Source of the DNA: Cordia subcordata
Lineage: Eukaryota > Streptophyta > Magnoliopsida > Boraginales > Cordiaceae
NCBI GenBank assembly: GCA_028554755.1
Contig: JAPTOF010000006.1
Span: 12,208,501 to 12,272,500 of the forward strand
Length of the DNA stretch: 64,000 nt
Reading direction: 5' to 3'
Of the stretch, positions 21,905 through 32,234 are shown one piece after another. Below the pieces are notes generated by a model that saw only the letters and a program-made list of their open reading frames with translations, was not told the DNA's origin and made no database searches. How positions within the stretch are numbered: position 1 is the first letter of the stretch; each line of letters opens with the position of its first letter. A program made the translations under genes and the position numbers.

Positions 21905-23967
21905 ATGGATTTTGATATGAACGTGTCAGTAAGTGATGAAGACGCACATGTAGAAGAAGTCGATGAAAACAACGTTGCATCTTTGCCTAGTGATGAGGGG
22001 CAAATCGAGGCTTTACAACATATGAGCGATGAAGAGATCCTCAGTCATACTTTTATCGATGAAGATGAGGCATACAGATTCTACAATTTGTATGCTCGAG
22101 TACATGGGTTTGGTATCCGAAGGTGTACGGTTAAAAAACACAATGAGCAAATTGTGAGCAAAATATTTACGTGTTCATGTGCTAGTTCACGGAGGAAAGA
22201 ATTTACAGATTTGAGAGACAGGAAAAAACAGCACAAGCCATTGATGAAATGTGGTTGCAAGGCCATGATGCGGATAAAACTTGACAATAGCCAATCATGC
22301 TACGTGGTGAAGAAATTTGTAAGCCAACACAATCACGAATTAGTTCCAGCATTCGGCGTGCCACTTCTTCGTTCACACCGGCGAATAGATGAATCTCGGA
22401 TGGATCAAACTCGAGTCATGTTTCGTTCTGGGATAAGTTCCACTAAAATGATGGATTTATTTACAAACGAAGCAGGTGGGTATCACAGCGTAGGATTTAC
22501 CAGGATCAGTTGTAACAGATGGAGACAAATCCATGCACGCTGCAATTAACCAAGTGCTACCGGACGTCCGACATAGGTTGTGCAAGTGGCACCTTCAGCG
22601 TAATGCAAGTACCAACGTGAAAATCAACAATTTCAATGGAATCTTCAACCATTACATGTCACTAAATTGTTCTATAAATGAATTTGAGGAGTCGTGGCAG
22701 CAAATGGTAGCCCAGTACGAGATTCAAAATAACAAATGGATTCAGCAAGTGTACCCAAAGAGACAAATGTGGGCAGAGTCATACCTTCATGGACATTTTT
22801 TTGGGTGGGTAAAGAGCACACAACGCTGTGAGGGGATGAACGCGTTTCTTAACAGATATTTGGGCACTGATAGAAAATTAATTCACTTTGTGAAGGAGTA
22901 CCATAAGGCGTTGGAGCGTATTAGAGTTAATGTTATTGAGGAAGAAGTAAAAAGTAATTACACAGCTTCAGTTTTGACAACCGAATTGAAGGATTTGGAG
23001 AGTCATGCGGCTTCAATTTTCACGAGGTCAGTCTTCTTTGAGTCTAAAAGCAAATAAAGTTGCAATCCTTGTTATGGCACATTCAGATTAATGTTAATGG
23101 TGACGGATCAGTGACATACATTATTGCTGATAAGAAGCATCCCAACGTATTACGAGATGTCACACTCCATCGAGATGCAGTGGAAATGAGGTGCAGTTGT
23201 TTAATGTTCGAATCGAATGGAATACCCTGTTCACATATGATATATGTCCTGAAATGCGAAAGATATGAGGCGTTTCCGGCTTCGTGCATAAACAATCACT
23301 AAACGTCAGATATCAGTAAAGAACTTCGTGAGAAGAATTTGTCGGATTGTTCAACCGATGATGTCGAGGTCGCACGACACACATAGTTGATGGGATTGGC
23401 CTCAGAAATGTTATTTTATGGGAAGCAAATGAACGATTGTTATAGAGAGATGAAGAGTGGAATTGTAAATTTGATCTCCCGTGCACAAGAAATGTGCTAG
23501 ATGCAGCCGAATAATTCGCAAGATCAAGCTGGCCCATCGCATAATCCTCAGTTTGATGTCACTAATCCTAGAATTCCAAGAATGAGATCCACAAGGAATC
23601 CGGATTCAAGATGTGGACCAAGGCATTGTTCGAGATGTGGGTAAGTGAATGTACATTTTATCAATTACTTATATCGTTTTTATTTTCATTCTTGTTTGCT
23701 TAATGTGCCATCAATTGTTGTAGGTTGCCGGGGCATCAATCCAATACTTGTCCAAGGGTCCGGAACAGGGTTGCTTATGAGAATAGTGCAATACCGATTT
23801 TATCGACAAACCGATTTGCTTATGAAAATATGTATTACAATTTTGGAGGCGTGGTTAGTCAATATGCTGGAAGCAGCAGTGTCATGGGGAACATATTCGA
23901 ATCTCAAAACGAATATGCATCATCTAGTTCTTCATTCCATTTCCAGAATAACACATTTCATATATAG
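21905..23967 (+). pseudogene. FAR1/FRS-type (Mutator-derived) transposase gene, core deleted
   Basis: The N-terminal frame (21905-22549) has an acidic leader, then a FAR1 DNA-binding domain (AYRFYNLYARVHGFGIRR, paired Cys at CSCAS and CGCKA, then SQHNHELV), followed by the usual MDLFTNEAGG segment. At about 22505 it jumps, in a new frame, to VVTDGDKSMHAAI and PDVRHRLCKWHLQRNA, so most of the DDE catalytic domain (normally over 150 residues) is missing. Later segments hold a SWIM finger (RCSCLMFESNGIPCSHMIYVLKC, 23187-23256) and a CCHC knuckle split by a 23641-23723 intron (CSRCG, then LPGHQSNTC). A second frame change near 23055 and stops at about 23300, 23384 and 23500 confirm decay. It could be a domesticated FRS gene or an element's own transposase. 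No TIRs were found around it. Confidence 0.85.
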
Positions 23968-24049
23968 GGTACATAAAGTAAAGACTTGTTATGAAATAAG
24001 TATGTATAATCAGAATTAAACATTTATTTAAAATTAATTAGTTATCCCT

Positions 24050-24660
24050 TAATATATATTAAGTATATTTAATATTAATTATAAGTATTTTTAAATTTTA
24101 ATTATTAATTAATTTTGGGTATTTACTTAATTATTATTATTATTATTATTAATCTTAATACTAATCGTATACCCCCATTGCGCCATGCTCCTCCCCTCTC
24201 TCTCCCTTCCATCCCCCCAATTTCAAAAATGTCATTATGTCTTGTCTTGTCACCATCCCATCATATCTTTTTTCATTTTTTTCCCTTCCTTTCTATCTCT
24301 CTCTCTTCTCTTCTCCCGTAATTATTTTACTGTTGCTTTCTTTCTCTCCACTCCACTCGACTCTCACACACACACGCATACATACATCATCGGTCATCAC
24401 CCCTCCCAATCATCTCTCATATTCAAGGACATATACATACATATCATCATCTAGGGCTAGAGCTTCTCTCTATCTCTCTCTTTATGCTTATTGTTGTATT
24501 TTTCTTCCACTCCTCTCCACTCACACACGCATAAACATCCTCTTCTCCTATTCAACATATCATCTGGAGCTTCTTTCTCTCTCTCTTTATGCTTATTGTA
24601 CTTTTTCTCTCAACCAACAAAAACATCTCCATAATATTTTATTATGTTTTTTGTTATATA
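24050..24660 (+). other. Pyrimidine-rich stretch ahead of the GRF ORF, no gene seen
   Basis: From about 24180 to 24600 the plus strand is strongly C/T-rich (cttctctctctatctctctc, acacacac). Two similar halves occur ('gctagagcttctctctatctctctctttatgcttattg' type at about 24458-24500 and 24566-24600). The long ORFs here are artefacts of this bias. It could be the 5'UTR or promoter of the GRF ORF. Confidence 0.4.
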
Positions 24661-24662
24661 GA

Positions 24663-25031
24663 ATGTCAACTAATAGCGCTACTCGTGCCGGAGACTACGA
24701 ATACTTGGACATACGACATTGCAATCGAAGGTGCCATTGTAACTGATGGGCGGAGGTTCGCATCGTATCTGATCAGAAGAAGGCCTCTTTTGGCAAGCTT
24801 TTTTACAATTGTAGCACGTGTGATTACTTCAAGTGGTTTGTACCAATGGTAGTAACCGTAAAAGAAACTAGGTTTACTCTTCATCCTTCCCACCCCTACC
24901 ATGTTGATGTTGAGGATGAAGTAGTACCGATGCAAAGAAGTAGACCGGTGATGATGATGGAGTTTGACCACTTGAAGGTGTCTCTAGTGGTGGTTTGTTT
25001 AGGTTGGCTTTTTTATATTTACTTGCATTGA
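24663..25031 (+). pseudogene. Small GRF-type zinc-finger membrane-anchored protein, one stop codon
   Basis: From ATG 24663 the frame runs 27 codons (MSTNSATRAGDYEYLDIRHC...) to a TGA at 24744. It then stays open in the same frame for about 95 codons. After the stop it reads AEVRIVSDQKKASFGKLFYN, then CSTCDYFKWFVP, matching the Cys-x-Cys...Cys-x2-Cys layout of zf-GRF domains with the signature CDYFKW. The C-terminus is a hydrophobic stretch (VSLVVVCLGWLFYIYL) ending at 25031. Small GRF plus C-terminal helix proteins of unknown function are common in plants. A single nonsense codon in an otherwise open 122-codon frame suggests recent death or an assembly/sequence error. Confidence 0.6.
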
Positions 25032-26430
25032 AATATAATGATAATATGGTACTTTTTCATTTTATGCATTGTACTTTATTTTATGCTGTATGGTTATTTA
25101 GATTTTTAATATATTAATGGAAGTAAGTTTTTTGTTTTCTATGTTTTCCATATTATGATTGAATTGTTTTTTTTTTCCCTTAAAATCATATTTTTCCCCT
25201 ACCTTTCTTTTTCCTTTTTTATTTCTTCTTAAGTGCCATATTCTAATGGGCTGTCACGGCAGACTAAGGATTTATTTGGATTATTTTATTTTTTTGAAAT
25301 ATAATTTTTCCTAATATCTTTGCAAAAAAAATTCTTTTAAAAGCTCAACTTTTTTAATTTTAAAAAAAGTTAAAAAAAATGATTTCTTTTTTTTTTAGTT
25401 ACTCAACTTTTTTGATATCTAAGTGAACTTACTTATGTAAAAGATATATACTTTTTTAAGAAAAAGAAGGTACCTTATGAGAGGGAAAGGGAAAAAAAAA
25501 ACCAATCCTGAATCTTCCGAAAAGGAAATGCTAAGAAAAAATCCAGGGCACGTCATTTTCGGCATATTCTTTTATAGTGTTATTTTGAGTGAAAAATCCA
25601 GGGCACGTCATTTTCGGCATATTCTTTTATAGTGTTATTTTGAGTGTCATGTCTACTCTTAGACCTTATCTTTGCAGAAATTTGTAGTAAAATGTCTTGT
25701 TGTGTTATTACATATTCTTTTACATTAATTTTCTTATTTATTTCTTAAATAGTGATCAAGGACAATCCATCACGTTTGATTATTTTAATATTTGAAGAGA
25801 TGAACTTTGTAACCCAAAAAATAAAGTGAAATGTTCCAACAACTATGTTTTTTTTTTTTTTCTATTTGGGTTTTACCTAGACAAGTTAGCAAGTTAGTAG
25901 TGCACGTATCAAGAAACAAAAAGAGTAGCACGAAAAGAAAACAAAATTCTTACTTCTTTACAAATTAGGCAGTCCACCGAAGAGGAAAGAAATCCAATCC
26001 AAACACTAGATTAAGCTATGGATACGTAATAATTCAAATTCAATTTCAATAAGTACTAAATGGAATAAAAACTAGACAAATAACTATTATCAATTATGAG
26101 ATCCGAAAGAGCATTGCATGCATGAGCAACACTTTGTGGTATACAAAAAGCAGAGCCAAACTGAGACTATATAATATTTGTAAAGAAATATCTTAAGCAA
26201 AGTAAACAACGCCCAAAGTACAATAGGCTAGCAGTGCACATCAAATGTCTCGTGAATGAACTCAGGGAACAAAGTTGTGCAAAAGATAATTCACAAAGCG
26301 CGGAATATGATATGCCAAAGACTGAGTGCTCCTTTCATTCACCAACATGGAGAGAAGTTTATAATAAGCCAAATGGAATCCAAATCTGACTTAAATTCGT
26401 TTTGTATATTTTTCCATGTAAACAACATCG
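25032..26430. other. Intergenic, no gene seen; one perfect tandem duplication
   Basis: Poly-T and poly-A rich. It contains the 55-bp direct tandem repeat at 25537-25646, listed separately. No conserved ORF. Confidence 0.5.
25537..25646. repeat. Perfect 55-bp tandem duplication
   Basis: Units 25537-25591 and 25592-25646 are identical (each contains ccagggcacgtcattttcgg and ends attttgagtg). The identity suggests a recent event. Confidence 0.95.
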
Positions 26431-26433
26431 GCT

Positions 26434-26700
26434 ATAACTTAAAAAAAAAAACCATTGTCCATAACATAAAATCAAAAAACATTGTCTATGACCTGAAAGA
26501 AGATAACTTGAAAACAACCACCATAAAAACATTGTCCAGAAAATGACCAAACCAAATCATTATACATAACTTAAAAAAAAAAAAAACTATTGTCCATAAC
26601 ATAAAATTTAAAAACATTGTCCATGAGTTGAAAGAAGATAACTTGAAAACAACCACCATAAAAACATTGTCCAAAAAACGACCAAACCAAATCATTATAC
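26434..26700. repeat. 132/135-bp tandem duplication
   Basis: Two units (26434-26565 and 26566-26700) share attgtccataacataaaat, gaaagaagataacttgaaaa and aaccaaatcattatacataa with few differences, mostly in A-tract length. The array lies just 3' of the Ulp1-like relic. Confidence 0.9.
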
Positions 26701-26724
26701 ATAAACCAACCATAAATCTTTCTT

Positions 26725-28395
26725 TCACTGATCATCTCCATAATACCGGATAGCCGGGTTGGCAAGATTACCCCAATGGCGCCACATTTCTAGGGCTAAA
26801 TCTTCCCGATAGGTGATGGAAGACATTGATGAAAAAGCGCCTAGAGATCCAGCATTCTTCATCATGGTGCAGCAGTAAACTCCACAATCAACAACCCCTA
26901 GCTGATCCGGTACCCATGGAGGACCAGTCACTGGAAAGTCATAGACTGGCCTCATATTTTTGTAGTCCGGCCCCTCCACGTGCTTAAAAAATTTATCCAA
27001 GTGTATAACCTGTATAATTTAATTTTGCGGTTTTAAGCAGAATACGTGTAATGAAAAGAACAAAATCTCAAAAAAAAAAAAAATCACCAAGTTCTTACTA
27101 GCTTTTTCACATCTGCGTTGATGTCATCCCGGTAGTCTTCATTTTTCTGACTGTCGCATATGAAACCTCTTGCAGATGAAAATCAACAATAACAAGAAAC
27201 CAGTGCGCATTCATAAAGTTTGCTGGGATGAACATCTGAGAAAAATGTAATATTGTATTAAATACATGCAACTTAAAAAAAAAAAAAAGAAACCTTAATC
27301 TTTTTTCATTTGCACAAATATCGACCTGTTGGCAATCCACTAACTTCCTGGTGAAGAGATGAGATTCCCATAAATGCTTTTGTAGTGTTTCACTCTTAAC
27401 AGGCACTCCTTTGACGCCTTGAATAATTTGTTGCTGCAATGTATCAAAATTTTGATAATAGCATTAATAGAAACAAAGGCAACATGTGTTTCAAACTAAA
27501 GGAAATTTAATTATTTTTAATAACATCAAACCCAACGTAGTAATACTCATAGAGAACTGTGTAGGGAGATACCACTTAACCATTCGGGAATTGTCGGTGT
27601 GAGCATCTATGCAAAGTTGGGAAACGTATCAGTCCACAATCTTTCAAAAGTGAAGTTGATTAACAAATATTCTATCCATAAACTTTAACTACACTTATGA
27701 ATATAAATAAACACAGTAAAACTGAAAAAACTAACTGGGGATGAAATGAAAAAGCCAGGAAGGAGTTCAGAAATATGGGCTCTCGTCAATCCCATGTAGC
27801 CCGTGTCCACAACAACTTCCTTGCAACACATAAGATGATTTACCTATTTTATTTTGCCAATAAAAAATTTAGATAAATGGTATATCAAATTCAACACATC
27901 ACCTAGAGTCTCTCTCAAGGGAGAATAAAAACCAGCAAGTCCATGGTCATCATGCATGAACTTTCTAGCCTGCTCAATAGTAAGTGTAGACACTAGGGGA
28001 GGGGTGACATTAGTGTTGTCACTACTAATGGCAACAACACTAAGTACAGGACCCACGTCAAGCTTCCTTTTACTGGAACATTCACCTTTCTTGCGCTTCG
28101 AAGCAAGCAAAGACTTCACTCTCGCTGCAATAGTGTTGTCTGCTGGGGACGTGATTGATATTGATCCAGTGTCATCCCCCGTCAGATCTTTCAACCCAAG
28201 CCCATCATAGACCGAGAACTCTGAACTGTGCATTGCTCTTTTCCCTTCATTGGCTCCTACTTCCTTAAGTACATGCAAACCAGCAGGGGGCCTGGCCCCT
28301 CCAGAAGCATCCATAAACAAACCAACTAATAGCCTAACATCATTCTTGAGTTCATTAAGCTCTACTCTAAGGTTTTCAATCTCGTCCGTTCTCAA
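26725..28395 (-). pseudogene. Ulp1-type (C48) cysteine protease-like gene, decayed
   Basis: Minus-strand segments in order: 28395-27844 is a charged N-terminal region (MRTDEIENLRVELNELKNDV coiled-coil-like start, later ARKFMHDDHGLAGFYSP). 27439-27107 holds the catalytic-His block (FIPANFMNAHWFLVIVDF), followed out of frame by a CDSQKNEDYRDD-like segment. 27000-26725 holds the catalytic-Cys block (PDQLGVVDCGVYCCTMM). The family cleaves SUMO-like proteins using His, Asp, Gln and Cys. A frameshift separates the His and Asp parts, and a poly-A stretch interrupts the middle. Plant transposons often carry such Ulp1 genes. Exon boundaries are unclear. Confidence 0.7.
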
Positions 28396-28399
28396 CTAT

Positions 28400-29180
28400 C
28401 GACGAAATTGGACATATTATCATCAAAAACAAATGCAGAATGAGAAATAAATTATACGAAATGAGATGAAATTAGGGAACATATACTCAGTGTACTGCAC
28501 CTTAGTATTAGGGTTCGATCGACCAACACAAGAAGCAGCACTCGTCTTTCTCCTAGAATTGCTTCCGGAATTCCTGCAACACAAAATAAAAACAGAAATA
28601 CAAATGAAACATAACCAAAACAAAATTTTCATATTAAGGGACAACAATATAGTTAGCCGGAAGGTAGGTTCAAAATTAATTAGTTCTTCTATTTATTATG
28701 GTGCACAATAAAAGTCACAGCCAAGCGAAGAAGTGACATAAGAATGCAGTTGAACATGAATTCTTACAATCAAGGGACAACCAAATGTAATGAAAGATGA
28801 TTTCTTTTTAATCATTTTAGTTTTTTGACTTATTGTCTGATCAACTTATAAACTTAGCCAAACAGGCTTTGTAACATGTTACTTCATATATTAATATCGT
28901 TACAGTTGTTCATGTATCTATATATACTATTGTTGGTCACTACTAGATCATCTTTTCTTATCTAAATTTTTTTCCTAAAACCCGTAATATTATATTCAAG
29001 ACCCAATTAAATTACACATTTTTATATTTACATTGTTTTACTAAGCTTGGAAGTTTTTTTTACCAGTTATCCGTGACCATATAACCCGAAACCATATGGG
29101 TTGTTCTTTTGAACCTTACGGGTCCTTTTGAAAAATAAAAACCATACGGGTCATTCTTTGGAACGATCAATAAGTTTTCA
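28400..29180. other. Possible 5' exons of the Ulp1-like relic, otherwise no gene seen
   Basis: A short minus-strand segment at about 28575-28480 (NSGSNSRRKTSAASCVGRSN) could be an upstream exon of the Ulp1-like relic, but I cannot support its splice sites. The rest is AT-rich and featureless. Confidence 0.3.
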
Positions 29181-29199
29181 GAAATTTTTACATAAATTT

Positions 29200-29615
29200 C
29201 TATACAAATAAAAAACGCAAACAAAAAATGCATGCATGTATTTTACTCTAGTCATGCAAGTATTGCTATACAAACAAAAAAGGCAAAAATCACACAAAAA
29301 AGAAGGCCGAGATCCAAGCATGCATGTATTGCTCTCCAAAGAAAAAAATTTAAAAAAATACCACAAAAAAAGGCAGAAATCTAAGCATACATGTATTTTA
29401 CTCTAATCATGGAAGTATTGCTATTCAAACAAAAAATGCAAAAATCACACAAAAAAAAAGAGGCTGAGATCCAAGCATGCATGTACTGCTCTCCAAAGAA
29501 AAAAATTAAAAAAATAACACAAAAAGGCCGAGATCTAAAGCATACATGTACTGCTCACCAGAGAAAAAACACAAAAATCACACAAAAATAAAGAGACTGA
29601 GATCAAAGCATGCTG
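29200..29615. repeat. Minisatellite-like array, units of about 75-90 bp
   Basis: The phrases gcaaaaatcacacaaaaaa, gccgagatccaagcatgcat and gtattgctctccaaagaaaa alternate four to five times with length changes in the A-tracts. Two larger blocks of about 170-190 bp (starting near 29268 and 29440) repeat one another. No coding meaning. Confidence 0.8.
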
Positions 29616-31370
29616 AAACTTACATGTTATTGTTTACACGCGTGGCAACAAAAGCAAGGGTGGACCTTTGGCGATAATGTAGATATCACGAACACACTCT
29701 TAAACTGCAATTGTGAGATGATGGGGGCAACGGAGGTAAGGGTGGTGTAGCAAATATAAAGCTTGTCAAGGAAGAAGAGACACTCGTCCGGGTTTCAAGT
29801 TGGGGGTGGGAGGGAAGAAAGGAAGGGAAAGATGAATGGTTTGGTGCAAGTGCAAGTGGTGGTGATGGTGGTGTTGAAGATGGATTCATGATTTATGAGA
29901 GAGATTTTCTGATGAAAATCGAATCGATCGATTAGACACAGTCGCTGGGGTGGTTACCTCGTTTAAAGGAAGCGTTTCTTGGAAGAGTTAGGGGGGAGAG
30001 GGGAGATGGGAGACTCGAGTTGGGTGAGGCAAGGGGAAGGGAACAACAGATTGTACAAGCTCATTCAGCTATGCATTTATTATTATTAGCCTCCCGCCTG
30101 GCCTCCCTCTGATATTTGTGCCCGCCGCTTCTAAATCCATTTGCCCAAAGACTTTCACATTTCACATCGCAAATTAGGGTTAGGTGCATTAATTACAAAT
30201 TTTTTTATTATTATATAACACAAACAATTACCAAGTGTAACACACACACATATATATATATGTATGTATGTATATGTATATCTGTATGTATGTATATATC
30301 AACACAACGAAATTGTATTCCTCCCTTAAAAAAATATATTAAATAAAAAACGAATTTTAGACATAGAGCAAAAAATAAATTAAAATATTTATATATTTTG
30401 TCAAAATATATAAGTTAACTGTGCTTTTCTCGCCATATTATATAAAAATAAATAAAAGAATAAATAAATTCTAATATTTAAATTAAATTCTAATACATAC
30501 ATATAAACACAGACACACACACTACATTTATCTTATGCAAATAACGTGCAAGAATGGTAAATTGGAAAATTGCGTAAGGCCTGCCTAATCGAAAAGATAG
30601 CTCTGCCATGATAAGATGCTGATGTTAAATCAAATAAATGTCATGTGTGTGTATATATAGGGAAAAAATATAGGGAGGGGTTCTCGTATGGATATATGTG
30701 TTAGGGCAATTACGTGATTTGACTTTACTTTTTCTGTAAGCGGGGTAAAAAGTGTAATTTTTATAAATTAAAGGATTGTTCGTTCAAACCGATTGTTCGT
30801 TTGGTAGACCCCCCCCCCCCCGCCCTTTATACCTGATATTAGTACAATGCATTGTATTATGTCAGAAACATTATCAATATTTAGGAAAATTAATATATTT
30901 CCAATGCTCTGCGCTATTTAGAGAATTGACGTGTCAATCTATGGTGTTATTTTCATTACAAAAAACCAAAGTCATATAAAACCTTTTCTGGTTTTGAAAC
31001 TCATTAAAAACATCTTACATCATAAAGAATGTTGCAAATATCCCTACATTTTAAATAATGTTACACAATCACTTTCAAAATTAGAGACTTTGTGCAACAT
31101 TCTTTATAGTATTGAAAAAGGTTAATGAGTTTTGAGACTTTGGGGGTTTTATATGACTTCAACAAAACATAAGACACCAAAATGCATTTACTCTTTACTC
31201 TCCTCCGCCAAAAAAAAAAAAAAAAATTAACTCTGCAAAAAAAAAAAAAATGCATTTACTCTTTTTTATGGCTTTAGTATAAGCGGATATAGATATAACA
31301 ATTTGCAAAAGTATAATATTATTTTGGTATGTGAATGAAAAAAGGATAATGGATAGGCTTTTTGGCAATA
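29616..31370. other. Intergenic, no gene seen; microsatellites and homopolymers
   Basis: Contains a purine-rich segment at 29740-30060, a CA/TA/GTAT microsatellite at 30241-30300, a C-run of about 12 at 30809-30820 and A-runs at 31208-31250. The minus-strand Pro/Ser-rich ORF at 29686-29889 is compositional. Confidence 0.5.
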
Positions 31371-31379
31371 AATAAAATA

Positions 31380-31992
31380 ATGCACAAAATCATTCAAAAC
31401 AACCTCAAACTAAATGTTAAGAACCACTGGATAAGTTAAACCAAGAATCTCGCAACAAGAGCTAGATAACCAAACGAGGAGTTTACATGAGCGAAGCATA
31501 AACCAAGAATTTCACGACAAGAATCAAATAACTAAACCAAGAGTTTATGTGAGCAACAGAAAAAGACAGGTCACACACCAAACTAAGAGCTTATATAACA
31601 ACAATCAAATATAGTAGACGAGCTAAACCAAGAAGCTTGAAAATAAGATTGAGGTCATGCAAGTTAAAAGAAACCCGCGACAAGAACCAAAGAACCAAAC
31701 TAAAAGCTTACATGAGCAATAACCAAAAATGAGTCACACAAGGACAAAGTACCAGAGAAGAGCTTACATGAGCAAAGAACCAAGAACTTATATGAGTGAA
31801 ACAACCAAAGATGTGTTACACGTGGATAACACAAGAAATTGGGCCAAAGATCCAGTTCTACTCTGATATATGTTAAGACTCACTGTGGTTCCATATAAAA
31901 AATTAATTAATCAATGTAAAGAATAGCATAAGACCTTATAAGGTGATCTCAAATTTTATGATTTTTCCATATGAGAAGAATAAATTCCAACA
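31380..31992 (-). mobile_element. Degenerate LTR/TRIM-like relic with internal repeats
   Basis: Read on the minus strand, 31992-31871 begins tgttggaatttattc and ends gagtcttaaca (122 bp, TG...CA). It is followed at once by tatatcagagtagaactgg, a decayed primer-binding-type sequence (family consensus tggtatcagag). This fits a 5' LTR. The internal side (31380-31860) consists of about six decayed repeats of aaccaagaatttcacgacaa plus agagtttacatgagcaa, roughly 60-75 bp apart. I could not place a second LTR with confidence. Confidence 0.45.
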
Positions 31993-32234
31993 CTAAAATT
32001 AACTTAGAAAATCTACTACTAGGTTCTAAGCTATATATGGCCTAAAATATCATATCATTATACTTATGATTCTAACAATTTAAAATACTATTTATAAAAA
32101 AAAATAAAAAAACCTTCTCTACCCCGATATGATAGTAAAAAATTTAGATCTCTCCGCTATGATGAACTTGTAATTAAACGACCATTGAAACTGTGTGTTA
32201 AAATGGTGTTTCCTGACTTTAGAGTTCAGAGCCA

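Noticed and set aside
24185..24746. Overlapping Ser/Leu-rich ORFs on the plus strand
   Set aside because: They are produced by CT-rich low-complexity sequence. Only the last 27 codons (from 24663) belong to a recognisable domain protein.
29200..29615. Possible CRISPR-like spaced repeats
   Set aside because: Units vary in length and sequence, A-tracts change, and the context is plant nuclear DNA; this is a minisatellite.
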